A stretch of 64,000 nucleotides of DNA from Bradyrhizobium sp. LTSP885 (GCF_000938305.1 NZ_JYMT01000019.1:52148-116147), one strand, 5' to 3'; counted from the first letter of the stretch, positions 52,908 through 62,757 are shown. Made by a program: numbers and translations. The notes: a model not told the origin generated them from the sequence alone.

Positions 52908-53309
52908 TTACTTGGCGTCTGCCGGTGGGGTCGCGGGCTGTGCCGGCGCCGCACCCGTCGTCATCCCGGGCTGACTGTTTGTCATGCCGGGCTGACCATT
53001 TGTCCTCGGCGTCACGTCGCGCATGCCGGGAGGCGCCCCGGCGGGATTGACCGGCTGGGTCTGTGCGGTCTGCGTCGACGGCGTCGTGCCGGCCTGGTTC
53101 ACCGACGTATTGTTCAGCCCATAGAACAGCGCGCCCACCACCACGGCTACCGCAACTGCGAACATCGCGATCTTGGTGCTGCTGCCCGGACCGTCCGCGA
53201 GTTCCGGGTCCGGCTGCAGTTCGTTGTCCAGGCTGTTGAAGCGCGCCTGCCGGCGGATCTCGTCATCGGTCAGGTTGGCGCGATACGGATCGTTGGGTTC
53301 GTAGGTCAT
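52908..53309 (-). CDS. Single-pass membrane protein with Pro/Thr/Gln-rich periplasmic tail
   Basis: A 133-residue protein. The cytoplasmic part is YEPNDPYRANLTDDEIRRQ with acidic residues, then one transmembrane helix (TKIAMFAVAVAVVVGALFYG, about 45-65) and a tail of short repeats such as GQPGMTNSQPGMT. No known domain; proteins of this shape (short N-terminus YEPNDPYR..., helix, low-complexity tail) are conserved in Bradyrhizobiaceae. Its start at 53309 has GAGGAACG upstream. Confidence 0.7.
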   Translation of the reverse strand: MTYEPNDPYRANLTDDEIRRQARFNSLDNELQPDPELADGPGSSTKIAMFAVAVAVVVGALFYGLNNTSVNQAGTTPSTQTAQTQPVNPAGAPPGMRDVTPRTNGQPGMTNSQPGMTTGAAPAQPATPPADAK

Positions 53310-53451
53310 TATCGTTCCTCCGTGAGCACCCCAAAGCTAAACGCAGGAGACAATGGCTGGCGCGGGAGGATGTTCCGCGCCAATGTTGCAACCCGTTCAT
53401 GATGGAACTGCCGATTCCCGGTTCCAAACCCTCTCCCATGGGGCCTTTCCG

Positions 53452-54093
53452 ATGTGGACCATGCCACCCGTCGATTCGGTGCTGCACGTGCTCTCGTTCA
53501 TCGCAGTCGCGGCGCAGGCCATGACGGCGGCGCTCGCCGCGGGCCGGCGCAGGATGGACTGGGCCGGCGTCTGCATGCTCGGGGCCATCACCGCGCTCGG
53601 CGGCGGCACCATCCGTGACGTGCTGCTCGGGCACTATCCGCTGCTCTGGGTCGCACAACCGGTCTATCTCGCGATCGCGGGGGCTGCGGCCTTCGCCACC
53701 ATCCTGCTGGCGCGGCTGGTGCATCGGCTCAATCTCGCATTCCTGGTGCTCGACGCAATCGGGCTCGTCGTGTTCACCATGGCGGGTTGCGACGTCGCCT
53801 GGCAGGTCGATGCCTCGCTGGCGATCGTGATCGTCTCCGGCATGATCACCGGCTGCGCCGGCGGCGTGCTGCGCGATATCCTCTGCAACGACGTGCCGCT
53901 GTTGTTTCGCAGCGAGCTCTACGCCAGCGTCTCCGTCGTCACCGGACTGTTCTATGCGACCGCCTTCGGCCTGCAGTTGAACGAGCACCTCTGGACCGCG
54001 CTGACCTTCGTGCTTGGACTTTCGCTGCGGCTGCTGGCGATCCGCTATAAATGGGAAATGCCGAAATTCGTGTTCAGCGGCGAGGAGCGGTGA
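53452..54093 (+). CDS. Trimeric intracellular cation channel (TRIC/UPF0126) family protein
   Basis: A 213-residue membrane protein with seven helices arranged as two repeats of three plus one. The repeat signatures are LGAITALGGGTIRDVLLG and MITGCAGGVLRDILCNDVP. Bacterial TRIC proteins are K+-permeable channels or small-solute carriers related to glycine uptake (YadS/YicG). ATG 53452 is chosen because the membrane region begins at MPPVDSVLHVL; upstream ATGs would add an unlikely tail. No partner gene adjacent. Confidence 0.88.
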   Translation: MWTMPPVDSVLHVLSFIAVAAQAMTAALAAGRRRMDWAGVCMLGAITALGGGTIRDVLLGHYPLLWVAQPVYLAIAGAAAFATILLARLVHRLNLAFLVLDAIGLVVFTMAGCDVAWQVDASLAIVIVSGMITGCAGGVLRDILCNDVPLLFRSELYASVSVVTGLFYATAFGLQLNEHLWTALTFVLGLSLRLLAIRYKWEMPKFVFSGEER

Positions 54094-54097
54094 CCGG

Positions 54098-55324
54098 CTA
54101 TTTTGTCTGGCGCGCCTTCGCTACCTGATCCGCGGTCACCGCGGGGGCCGCATTGCCCCAGGAATTGCGGATATAGGTCGCAACATCGGCGATCTCCTGG
54201 TCGGTGAGCTTCGGATAGGACGGCATCGAGCCGGCGTTCGGCGCCCGTGGCGTGGTCACGGTCTGCGCACCGTCGAGGATGATGCGCAGCGTGCTTGCGG
54301 GATTGGCCGATTGCAGATTGGCATTGCCGGGCAACGGCGGATAGATCCGTGGTGCGCCTGAACCGTCGAGCTCGTGGCAGGCGACGCAGGCGCCGCGATA
54401 GATACGCTCTCCATCGCTCATCTGGGCCGGCGAGGGCGGGGTGACGTCCGGCTCAGGTGTGCCGGCCGGCAGCGCCTTCAGGTAGACTGCGATCGCGCGC
54501 ACATCGGCGTCGCTCATCTGCGAGGTCGAGTTGACGACGACCTCCGACATCAGCGGGCCGGCATGGCTGCGCCCGTTGCGGCCGCTCTGCAGATATTCGA
54601 CGACGTCGTCGACGCTCCAGGATTTCAGCCCGCTGCGTTCCACGCCATCGAGCCGTGGCGCGAACATTCCCTGAACCACACTGCCGCCGAATGCCCGGTC
54701 GCGCTTGTCGGCGCCAAAGGCGTTCTTCGGCGTATGGCAGGCGCCGCAATGCGCGACGCCTTCGACCAGATAGCCACCCCGATTCCATTCGGCAGTCTTG
54801 CTCTGGTCCGGCTGGAAGATGCCGGGCACAAAGAACAGGTAGTCCCAGGCCCGCATCAGCACGCGGTAGTTCAGCGGCCAGCGCAGCTCCGGCGGCGGCG
54901 CCTTGTTGCTGACCGGTGCAAGGGTCGCGAGATAGGCCCGGATCGCCAGGATGTCGTCGCGGATCAGCCTTGTGAAATTGGGGTAGGGGAAGGCGGGGTA
55001 ATAGTGGGTGCCATTGGGCGAGACGCCGGTGCGCAGGGCGCGGAGGAAATCGTCGTCGCTCCAGCCGCCGATGCCGGTATTGCGGTCGGGGGTCAAGTTC
55101 GGCGAAAACACCGTACCGAACGGCGTGTCGATCCGTTTTGCCCCGGCAAAGGGTTTTGCGGGATCGGCGGTGTGGCAGCTCGCGCAGTCGCCGGCGATCG
55201 TCAGCGCCTTGCCACGGGCGATCACCTCATCGGACGGCTCGGCCATGCAGTCGCCTGATACGAACGCACCGCACAACAGCAGGGCCGCCAGAATCGCCCG
55301 CATTGCCTGAAGCCGTCGCCGCAT
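54098..55324 (-). CDS. Exported cytochrome c with three heme-c sites (alcohol dehydrogenase cytochrome-subunit type)
   Basis: A 408-residue periplasmic protein with a signal peptide (RAILAALLLCGAFVSG) and three CxxCH sites: CASCH (about residue 45), CGACH (about 190) and CVACH (about 310). The order of the domains and RGGYLVEGVAHCGACHTPKN match the triheme cytochrome subunit of membrane-bound gluconate/alcohol/aldose dehydrogenases. Such subunits feed electrons to ubiquinone. No dehydrogenase subunit is next to it. The start at 55324 has GGAGGTGG upstream. Confidence 0.88.
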   Translation of the reverse strand: MRRRLQAMRAILAALLLCGAFVSGDCMAEPSDEVIARGKALTIAGDCASCHTADPAKPFAGAKRIDTPFGTVFSPNLTPDRNTGIGGWSDDDFLRALRTGVSPNGTHYYPAFPYPNFTRLIRDDILAIRAYLATLAPVSNKAPPPELRWPLNYRVLMRAWDYLFFVPGIFQPDQSKTAEWNRGGYLVEGVAHCGACHTPKNAFGADKRDRAFGGSVVQGMFAPRLDGVERSGLKSWSVDDVVEYLQSGRNGRSHAGPLMSEVVVNSTSQMSDADVRAIAVYLKALPAGTPEPDVTPPSPAQMSDGERIYRGACVACHELDGSGAPRIYPPLPGNANLQSANPASTLRIILDGAQTVTTPRAPNAGSMPSYPKLTDQEIADVATYIRNSWGNAAPAVTADQVAKARQTK

Positions 55325-55557
55325 TTGTCCACCTCCGGTCCACACGACGCGTTACGCCGTTTCGCCGCGGGCCTGTTCTGCGACAGAAACCGAAACGGCG
55401 CTCCGATATTCCCGGCACTAAGTTGCGATTTTCGAACGCCGGGCGTCATGGCCCAGAATTGTGGTGCGTGCGCTGGAGCATCCGACATAGACTGGTTCTA
55501 ACAAGCTCGGATGACTAGCTAAAACACAGTCGTCGCGACCAGGAAAAAGAGGGCTAA

Positions 55558-58500
55558 ATGGGTATCAACCAAGGGCCTATCAGCCTCGACCAGAAATACA
55601 CCCAAGGCACCGGCCATGTCTTCCTGACCGGCATCCAGGCGCTGGTCCGCCTGCCGATGGCGCAGATCAGACGCGACCGCGCCGCAGGCCTCAACACCGC
55701 AGGCTTTATCTCCGGCTATCGCGGTTCCCCGCTTGGCGGCTACGACCAGCAGCTGTTCGCCGCCCGCAAGCATCTCGAGCAATACAACATCAAATTCCAG
55801 CCCGGCGTGAACGAGGACCTGGCTGCGACCGCGATCTGGGGCTCGCAACAGCTCGGGCTGTCGCCAGGCGCCAAATATGATGGCGCGGTCGGCATCTGGT
55901 ACGGCAAGGGCCCCGGCGTCGACCGCTGCGGCGACGTATTCCGCCACGGCAACGCGGCCGGATCGGCCAAAAACGGCGGCGTGCTTTGTCTGGCCGGCGA
56001 CGACCACGGTGCAAAATCCTCCACCGTCCCGCATCAGTCCGACCACGCCTTCATCTCCGCGCTGATGCCCTACCTCTACCCCTCCAGCATCCACGAAATG
56101 ATCGAAATGGGTCTCTTGGGTATCGCGATGTCGCGCTACTCGGGCTGCTGGGTCGGCATGAAGGTGATTACCGAGACGGTCGAGACCACGGCCGAGATCG
56201 ACCTCACCGACGAGATGACGCCGTTCATCATTCCTCCCGATTTTGAAATGCCGCCAGGCGGGCTGAACATCCGCTGGCCCGACGACCGCTTCGAGCAGGA
56301 CCGCCGATTGCAGGACTACAAAGGTTTTGCCGCGATCGCCTTTGCCCGCGCCAACAAGGTCAACCGTATCACCATGGATTCGCCGAACGCGCGCTATGGC
56401 ATCATGGCCTCGGGCAAGAGCTACGAGGACATCCGCCAGGCGCTGCGCGAGCTCGGCATCACGCCTGACATCGCCGCCAAGATCGGCATCCGCCTTTACA
56501 AGATCGGCATGCCCTGGCCGCTGGAGCCGGAAGGCGTCCGCAACTTCGCCGTTGGTCTCGAGGAAATCTTCATCGTCGAGGAACGCCGCGAGATCGTCGA
56601 GAACCAGGTCAAGCAGGAGCTGTTCAACTGGCGCGACGACGTGCGCCCGCGCATCGTCGGCAAGATGGACGATCACGACAAGCGTTTCCTCACCTTCGCA
56701 GCCGAACTCAGCGTCGCCTCATTGGCAAGCTCGCTGACCGAACGATTGCTTCGACTTAATCTCAACCCTGAAATCGCCGAGATGCTGCGCGCCAAGGCCG
56801 ACTGGTTCAACGGCCGCCAGTCGACGCAGATGCAGGCGGTCGCTCCCGTCAGCCGCACGCCGTATTTCTGCTCGGGCTGCCCGCATAACACCTCGACCAA
56901 GGTGCCGGAAGGCAGCCGCGCGCTCGGCGGCATTGGTTGCCATTTCATGGCGCTATGGATGAACCGCTCGACCGAGACCTTCACCCATATGGGCGGCGAG
57001 GGTGTGCCGTGGGTCGGCATCGCGCCCTTCACCAACGAGAACCACATCTTCGCCAATCTCGGCGATGGCACCTATTTCCACTCCGGCATTCTGGCGATCC
57101 GCCAGGCGATCGCCTCCAAGGCCAACATCACCTACAAGATCCTCTACAACGACGCGGTCGCGATGACTGGCGGCCAGCACCATGACGGCGACCTGTCGCC
57201 GCAAAAGATCACCTTCCAGCTCCACGCCGAAGGCATCCGCGAGATCTACCTGGTTTCGGAAACGCCCGATGCCTATCCGTCTGACACCATCGCGCCCGGC
57301 GTAAAACTGTTCCATCGCGATGAACTCGAAAACGTCCAGAAGATGTGCCGCGACACCAAGGGCACGTCGGCGATCGTGTTCGTGCAGACCTGCGCGGCCG
57401 AGAAGCGCCGCCGCCGCAAGCGCGGCCTGATGGAGGATCCGGCGCGCCGCGTGCTGATCAACCCTGCCGTGTGCGAAGGCTGTGGCGATTGCTCGGTGCA
57501 GTCGAACTGCATCTCGGTCGAGCCGCTGGAGACCGAATTGGGGCGCAAGCGCGCCATCAACCAGTCGACCTGCAACAAGGACTATTCCTGCGTGAAGGGT
57601 TTCTGCCCGTCCTTCGTCACCGTCGACGGCGGCAAGCTCAAACGACGTGCGCCCGCCGAACTTGGCGATGTCGGCGCCTTGCCGGAGCCGGTCTCGAAGC
57701 CCGCGCTCGACCGGCCCTATAACATTGCGGTCGGCGGCGTCGGCGGCACCGGCGTGCTGACGATCGGCGCGCTGCTCGGCATGGCCGCCCATATCGAGGG
57801 CAAGGCCAGCATGATCCTGGACATGTCCGGTTTGGCGCAGAAGGGCGGCGCGGTGCTGAGCCATGTCCGGCTCTCCGAACACACCGCCGACGTCACCTGC
57901 TCGCGTATCGTGACCGGCACCGCCGATCTCGTGCTCGCGGCCGACGAGGTCGTTGCGGTGTCGAAGGACACCATCTCGCTGTGCGACTCGAGCCGCACCG
58001 TTGGCGTCATCAACAGCCACATCATCCCGACCGCGGACTTCATCCTCAATCGCGATTTCAATTTCCAGAGCCGCAAGGTCAACAATGTGCTGGAGACCGA
58101 GCTGCGCAAGGACTCCGCCTTCTTCGACTTCACCAAGCCGGCCGAGGCACTGCTCGGTGACAGCATTGCCACCAACATCATGATGATGGGTTTTGCCTAT
58201 CAGCGCGGTTTCTTGCCGCTGTCGGCGGAATCGATCCAGCAGGCGATCGAGGTCAACGGCGTCTCGATCAAGATGAATACCCAGGCGTTCCAGCTTGGGC
58301 GCCTGGCGGCTGCTGATCCGGCGCGCCTCGCCTCAATGATGAAGGGGCAGGATGACGACGTCGCCCCGGTGAAGTCGCTGGATGCGATGTCGCTCGACGA
58401 GATCATCACCCATCGCATGACCTTGCTAACCGACTACCAGAACAGCCGGCTGGCAAAGCGCTATCGCAAGCTGGTCGATCAGGTCCGCGAGACCGCGACC

Positions 58501-59052
58501 AAGGGCGGCTATGGCGAGGCGTTGCCACGCGCGGTCGCGATCAACTACGCCAAGCTGCTCGCCTACAAGGACGAGTACGAGGTGGCGCGCCTGTTCACCG
58601 ACGGCCGTTTCGAGAAGCAGTTGCGCGACCAGTTCGAAGGCGATTTCAAGTTCAACTTCAACCTCGCGCCGCCGCTCCTCGGCGGCGGCCTTGACGCGCA
58701 GGGCCGGCCGAAGAAGCGCGAGTTTGGCGCCTGGATGATGTCAGCCTTCAGGGTGCTGGCCAAATTCCGCGTCCTGCGCGGCACGCCACTCGACGTCTTC
58801 GGCTACAATTCCGACCGCAAGCTCGAGCGCGATCTGATCGCGGGCTACGAGAAGGACGTCGCGACCGTGCTCGGCCTGCTGTCACCGCTCAACCACGACA
58901 TCGCGGTCGAATTGTTGTCGCTGCCCGATCGCATCAGGGGCTACGGCCCGGTGAAGGAAAACGCGGTCAAGGAGGCCAAGGTTCGTTACGCGCAGCTCGC
59001 CGCTGACCTCGCCAACCCGCCGCCGGCTCCGCGGCAATTGGCGGCGGAGTAG
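55558..59052 (+). CDS. Indolepyruvate ferredoxin oxidoreductase family protein (IorA-IorB fusion)
   Basis: A 1164-residue single-chain 2-oxoacid:ferredoxin oxidoreductase. The N-terminal third has GFISGYRGSPLGGYDQQL and WYGKGPGVDRCGD; the TPP-binding part has FCSGCPHNTSTKVPEGS and GGIGCHFMA; a 4Fe-4S region reads VCEGCGDCSVQSNCISVEP; and the C-terminal IorB-like gamma domain has GGVGGTGVLTIGALLG and SGLAQKGGAVLSHVRL. It oxidatively decarboxylates aryl or branched-chain 2-oxoacids to acyl-CoA. Long fused forms are usual in proteobacteria. It stands alone, divergent from the cytochrome gene. Confidence 0.93.
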   Translation: MGINQGPISLDQKYTQGTGHVFLTGIQALVRLPMAQIRRDRAAGLNTAGFISGYRGSPLGGYDQQLFAARKHLEQYNIKFQPGVNEDLAATAIWGSQQLGLSPGAKYDGAVGIWYGKGPGVDRCGDVFRHGNAAGSAKNGGVLCLAGDDHGAKSSTVPHQSDHAFISALMPYLYPSSIHEMIEMGLLGIAMSRYSGCWVGMKVITETVETTAEIDLTDEMTPFIIPPDFEMPPGGLNIRWPDDRFEQDRRLQDYKGFAAIAFARANKVNRITMDSPNARYGIMASGKSYEDIRQALRELGITPDIAAKIGIRLYKIGMPWPLEPEGVRNFAVGLEEIFIVEERREIVENQVKQELFNWRDDVRPRIVGKMDDHDKRFLTFAAELSVASLASSLTERLLRLNLNPEIAEMLRAKADWFNGRQSTQMQAVAPVSRTPYFCSGCPHNTSTKVPEGSRALGGIGCHFMALWMNRSTETFTHMGGEGVPWVGIAPFTNENHIFANLGDGTYFHSGILAIRQAIASKANITYKILYNDAVAMTGGQHHDGDLSPQKITFQLHAEGIREIYLVSETPDAYPSDTIAPGVKLFHRDELENVQKMCRDTKGTSAIVFVQTCAAEKRRRRKRGLMEDPARRVLINPAVCEGCGDCSVQSNCISVEPLETELGRKRAINQSTCNKDYSCVKGFCPSFVTVDGGKLKRRAPAELGDVGALPEPVSKPALDRPYNIAVGGVGGTGVLTIGALLGMAAHIEGKASMILDMSGLAQKGGAVLSHVRLSEHTADVTCSRIVTGTADLVLAADEVVAVSKDTISLCDSSRTVGVINSHIIPTADFILNRDFNFQSRKVNNVLETELRKDSAFFDFTKPAEALLGDSIATNIMMMGFAYQRGFLPLSAESIQQAIEVNGVSIKMNTQAFQLGRLAAADPARLASMMKGQDDDVAPVKSLDAMSLDEIITHRMTLLTDYQNSRLAKRYRKLVDQVRETATKGGYGEALPRAVAINYAKLLAYKDEYEVARLFTDGRFEKQLRDQFEGDFKFNFNLAPPLLGGGLDAQGRPKKREFGAWMMSAFRVLAKFRVLRGTPLDVFGYNSDRKLERDLIAGYEKDVATVLGLLSPLNHDIAVELLSLPDRIRGYGPVKENAVKEAKVRYAQLAADLANPPPAPRQLAAE

Positions 59053-59112
59053 GGGCCGATAGCTCATAGCATTGCCGGCCCGCCGATTGTGGGCGCGGCC
59101 GGCGGCTGGCCC

Positions 59113-59928
59113 TCAATCGTTCACGGACAGCACCATCACCGGATTGGGTATCTTCTCCGGTGCGATCTCCTCAGCGAGCGGCAGCACGGCTGTTCCGATC
59201 GCAAAGAACTCGATCACATGGGTCTGCCAGCCATGGCTGCCCTCGTGAATGTCGACGCCGACGACCCCTTCGGCCTTCGCCGCCTCGGCTTCGTACTGCA
59301 TCCGGTCGATGGCGATCTCCCGCGCTTCGTACATCGCGGAGGTATAGTTTTCGAGCTCGACGTTCTGGCCGACGCTGGCGAGGCCAGCGAGGATGCCGCG
59401 ATGCGCCACGTGATAGACGCAGCTTCCCATCACCATCTCGACCGGCCGATATCCCGAATGCAGCAGTGACCAGAAATCCTGCCCCGACAGGTCTGACGTG
59501 AACGGGCCGCCATCATGTGCGCGGAATCCGGTATGCCCCTCGCCATGGACCACGCCGGTGCCGATGGCGATGAATTCGAGTAGATGCTCGTCCCATTCCA
59601 GCCGCTTGATCGTCAGCTTCACGCCGACGATGCCATCCGCCCCCATTGCGGTCGCTTCCGCCCGCATCCGGCTCATCGCCAGCTCGCGCGCGTGATACAT
59701 CGCCTTGGAGAGCACATCGAGTTCCTGGTTCTTGCTCCAGCTGCGGTACTGAATTCCAACGTGATACACGCAGGTTCCGACACAGAGACCGATCGGTTCG
59801 AACCCGGCCTTGCGCACCAGCAGAAATTCATTGACCGAAAAATCGGAGGTGAACACGCCGGTCGCATGCGCTGAACTGCGCAGGCCCTTCAGGCGGTCTT
59901 TGGCGTGCGCCGGCATCTCATCGGTCAT
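59113..59928 (-). CDS. YbjQ-like heavy-metal-binding-domain protein, tandem copy A
   Basis: A 271-residue protein with two repeats of a YbjQ/DUF74-like domain. Each repeat has a CVYHV element (LCVGTCVYHVGIQYRS and VMGSCVYHVAHRGI), then a helix of the form MYHARELAMSRMRAEATAMGADGIVGV / MYEAREIAIDRMQYEAEAAKAEGVVGV (partial), and closes with EFIAIGTGV / EFFAIGTAV. YbjQ oligomerises and is linked to metal or lipid binding; the function is not established. Last of a tight four-gene operon with telA; its ATG starts one base after the stop of the preceding gene. Confidence 0.78.
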   Translation of the reverse strand: MTDEMPAHAKDRLKGLRSSAHATGVFTSDFSVNEFLLVRKAGFEPIGLCVGTCVYHVGIQYRSWSKNQELDVLSKAMYHARELAMSRMRAEATAMGADGIVGVKLTIKRLEWDEHLLEFIAIGTGVVHGEGHTGFRAHDGGPFTSDLSGQDFWSLLHSGYRPVEMVMGSCVYHVAHRGILAGLASVGQNVELENYTSAMYEAREIAIDRMQYEAEAAKAEGVVGVDIHEGSHGWQTHVIEFFAIGTAVLPLAEEIAPEKIPNPVMVLSVND

Positions 59929-59929
59929 G

Positions 59930-60853
59930 TCAAATCGCTCCCTCGGATTCATTGGACGCATAGGATTGGTGATGCTGCGCGGTTCCGACCAGCGGCGACC
60001 GGCCGGCGTGCATATCGACCACCATTCTCACCTCGTGCGGAATTGTGGTGCCACGCTTGGCATCGACTGTTGTCGCCACCACGATATGGCGCGCCAGATA
60101 TTGCTTCTGCTTGTTCTGGCCTTCGCGTTCAAACATCTCGCTGAAGTTGAGATGCGCCAGCACGCCATTGCCCTGCGCGCGCGCATTGGTGCGCAGATTC
60201 TGGTGCGCCCGCTGGCGGACGTGTTCCCACAATTGGCTCAACCGTTCGGACTCGATATTGCCCATCCACGTCAAATTCGTGTTGTTGAGCCAGTCATTCA
60301 TCCACTCGTAATAGGCGCCGATGGCAATGCCGGTCGGCACCACGTCGGCTTCCAGCAGCTTGACGAATTCGAGGGCAGGGACCGTCGCGATGATCGGCTC
60401 ACGGCTGGGCGGCAGCCCCTCGACGTGGACCGCAGTGCCAACCAGCGTGAAGTCCATGCTGTTCTCGACGTCCAACGGGATCGTACGCATCTTGACGTCG
60501 AGGACGGCGTTCGCACCGGCCGCCAATGCTTCTTCCCGCATTCGGCTCAATGCCATATTCCAGCCTTCGGAATGTCCGTTGGTCCATGACCATCCATAGT
60601 GCAGCCAGCAGGTCGCCGAGATGGCCGCGATTGGCTTCAGCCCATGCGATCGTGCAATCAGCAGCTCGGCCGGCCGCAGCGTTGCCGTCCAGGGCCGACG
60701 CCCGCTGCGCGCACCCTCCAGCCGGTCCTTGATCGCCGCCGGCACCCCGCCGTTACGAAGAGACTCCTCAATGTCGGCGATGCGTTCGTCATGGGCCGCG
60801 CGTCGGGCGACGGTGTCGGCATCCGGTCCGCTGAAGATGTCGAAAATGCCCAT
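59930..60853 (-). CDS. YbjQ-like heavy-metal-binding-domain protein, copy B
   Basis: A 307-residue relative of the next gene. It has a short N-terminal helix region, then the domain with ELLIARSHGLKPIAAISATCWLHYGWS and MREEALAAGANAVLDVKMRTIP, with DFTLVGTAV at its close, and a second related half after about residue 160 (FVKLLEADVVPTGIAIGAYYEW). Cysteine is retained only in the first CWLHY-type element, so metal ligation by the second half is doubtful. It is in the same transcript as copy A and the DUF gene upstream. Confidence 0.72.
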   Translation of the reverse strand: MGIFDIFSGPDADTVARRAAHDERIADIEESLRNGGVPAAIKDRLEGARSGRRPWTATLRPAELLIARSHGLKPIAAISATCWLHYGWSWTNGHSEGWNMALSRMREEALAAGANAVLDVKMRTIPLDVENSMDFTLVGTAVHVEGLPPSREPIIATVPALEFVKLLEADVVPTGIAIGAYYEWMNDWLNNTNLTWMGNIESERLSQLWEHVRQRAHQNLRTNARAQGNGVLAHLNFSEMFEREGQNKQKQYLARHIVVATTVDAKRGTTIPHEVRMVVDMHAGRSPLVGTAQHHQSYASNESEGAI

Positions 60854-60854
60854 A

Positions 60855-61238
60855 TCAACTCACCATAAAGTCGCTGAGTGACCCACTGAGCGCTCGCGCA
60901 TAGTCGCTGGCTTTTTTGGTTTCTTCTGCAAGCCGCGCGAACCACTCAGCCGGGTCAATGCTTTTGGTGTTGAGGACGACACCATGCACCACCATGGCGA
61001 TACTGGCTTTCAGCCTGCCGCTGTCGATTTCAAGATTGTATCGCTTCTCGCCCAGTTCGACCGAGACGCCCTTGGTCTTCACGCTGCGCGAAAACAGACC
61101 GCGGCTTTCGTGGACCGTCACCAGTTCCGGCAGGGCCTCCTTGAGTCGAAGCGCGAACGCCCTGAGATTGCTTTCGGCGTCCGACTTGAAGCGGCGCAGC
61201 CACGCCGCGTGCATGTCGAAATCGAGTTTCTCGGTCAC
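60855..61238 (-). CDS. Hypothetical protein between telA and the YbjQ-like genes
   Basis: A 127-residue protein I do not recognise. It reads MTEKLDFDMHAAWLRRFKSD, then RLKEALPELVTVHESRGL, VSVELGEKRYNLEIDSGRL and a C-terminal helix ASDYARALSGSLSDFM, suggesting an alpha/beta fold that might be a small scaffold. Its start overlaps the telA stop by four bases (ATGA), and the next gene begins one base after its stop, so it is translated in step with both. Confidence 0.65.
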   Translation of the reverse strand: MTEKLDFDMHAAWLRRFKSDAESNLRAFALRLKEALPELVTVHESRGLFSRSVKTKGVSVELGEKRYNLEIDSGRLKASIAMVVHGVVLNTKSIDPAEWFARLAEETKKASDYARALSGSLSDFMVS

Positions 61239-62479
61239 CGCTGCACCGCCGCCGCGTTCACGCCCTGCATGCCCTGCACCAGGCGGTCGCGGATCGCGGT
61301 CAGCTTCGCCTCGCGCTCGCGGTCGCCAGAGGCAACCTCGCGTTCGATCTCGATGACTTCATGCATCGTCTTGATCGCTTCGTCCGCGACCTGCGCCAGC
61401 ACGTCGATGTTGCGCTGATCGCCGCCGAGGCTGCGCGCCGCGCTGGTCGCCGCGTCGTGCGCGCCTTTCGACGCCAGGATCGTGATCTGCCGCGCGGCTT
61501 CGTCGAGTTTTTCGGATTCCTGGGCGGCTCTGGCGATGTCGACCTGGACCACCGCCTGGCTTGCAACCGCCATCAGGCGCGGGATCACCACCAGCATGCC
61601 GTTGGATATTTTCATGATCCGGGTTTCGGCGGCCTTCTTGTTCTGGCCGATGATCGGGATCAGCATCGCCGACGCCACCAGATTTTCGCGCATCTCGGCG
61701 ATCTTGCCGCGAAAGTTCGCGACCGCCGACCGAAACTCCATCACGTCAGCGGCGTCGGCGGCGTCGCCGGTCCCGACCGCGTTTTGCCGCAGCGCCTCGA
61801 GGTCTGTCTGACCACGGTCAAGCGCGAGCTGGCCGCCTGCGATTTCGATCTTCAGGTCATTTAGGCTCTGCCGTATCGCCATCGCCTGCTGGTCGAGCAG
61901 TTGGACCGACACGGTCAAATCGGCCTTGGTCTTGCGCGCCTTGGCCTGCTCGGAATCCATCAGGTCGAGAAACTGCTTGCGGTTCTCCATAAACCCCTTG
62001 AACGCGGTGTGGGCATCGGCAGCGACGCCGAGCAGCCTGCCGATCAATCCCTTGCGCGCGACCGGCCGATCGCCCCTCGCTTCGGCCTGCAGGTCCTGGA
62101 TCCGCAGGATATTCACGCCATCGATCACGCTGGCTGCGATACGCCCGACTTCGCCGGCATCCTCGAGCCGGACCCCCGTCAACAATTGCCGCGAGGTCTG
62201 GGCGATGGCGGCAAGCGCCCCATCGCCATGCGCCAACAGCGTCGTGGTGTTACGGAAATCCACCTTCGCGGCCGACGTCTGTGCGGCTGCCAGATCCGCA
62301 GCGCTCAGATTGGCAATCTCGACCAGCCGCTCAGGGGCCGGTTCCAGCGTCAGTCGCGGGTCCGTGGTCGTCAAGGGCTGTGCTTCGGCACGGAGTGCCG
62401 GCAGATGTGCCGGGGCAGGCTCAAGATTGTCAAAGACGGAAAGATCGAGCGGTGGTGCGGTCGGCTTATTGTCGGGCAT
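61235..62479 (-). CDS. Toxic anion resistance protein (TelA family)
   Basis: A 414-residue cytoplasmic, largely helical protein of the TelA/KlaA tellurite-resistance family. The signature is ENRKQFLDLMDSEQAKARKTKADL, then LIPIIGQNKKAAETRIMKISNGML, then the long C-terminal helices (VQVDIARAAQESEKLDEAARQI). The molecular role of TelA is unclear; it is linked to tellurite or envelope-antibiotic stress. The ATG at 62479 has GGAGCTGAAA upstream; an ATG at 62503 is also possible. First gene of the four-gene operon. Confidence 0.83.
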   Translation of the reverse strand: MPDNKPTAPPLDLSVFDNLEPAPAHLPALRAEAQPLTTTDPRLTLEPAPERLVEIANLSAADLAAAQTSAAKVDFRNTTTLLAHGDGALAAIAQTSRQLLTGVRLEDAGEVGRIAASVIDGVNILRIQDLQAEARGDRPVARKGLIGRLLGVAADAHTAFKGFMENRKQFLDLMDSEQAKARKTKADLTVSVQLLDQQAMAIRQSLNDLKIEIAGGQLALDRGQTDLEALRQNAVGTGDAADAADVMEFRSAVANFRGKIAEMRENLVASAMLIPIIGQNKKAAETRIMKISNGMLVVIPRLMAVASQAVVQVDIARAAQESEKLDEAARQITILASKGAHDAATSAARSLGGDQRNIDVLAQVADEAIKTMHEVIEIEREVASGDREREAKLTAIRDRLVQGMQGVNAAAVQR

Positions 62480-62757
62480 TTTCAGCTCCACCGAACGCTC
62501 CATGTCTCCCGGTCGGTCGGGTGAACGGAGCAGCTTCTGCCGCCACAACATAAACGTGTTGCCGACGGGCGTATAGCGCTCGAGTATGCCGATTCCGACG
62601 GAACGGCCAACATGCTTGCCTATGCGTTAGTGCCATCCAGGCGGTTCGCGTTCAAAAGGCGGTGTGTCGGGATGTCGCCACGATGTCGTCCCGGCGAAAG
62701 CCCATAGGCGCTAAAATAGGATTTGCGCGTTGGATTTACGTGTGATTCCAAGAAGAG
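62480..62757. other. Intergenic region between telA and the transposase gene
   Basis: 278 bases containing the telA promoter side and the left flank of the transposase element. GTCCCGGCGAAAGCCC at about 62688 resembles a dispersed repeat edge. I cannot place the left terminal inverted repeat of the IS element with confidence because its right end is outside the window. Confidence 0.45.
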
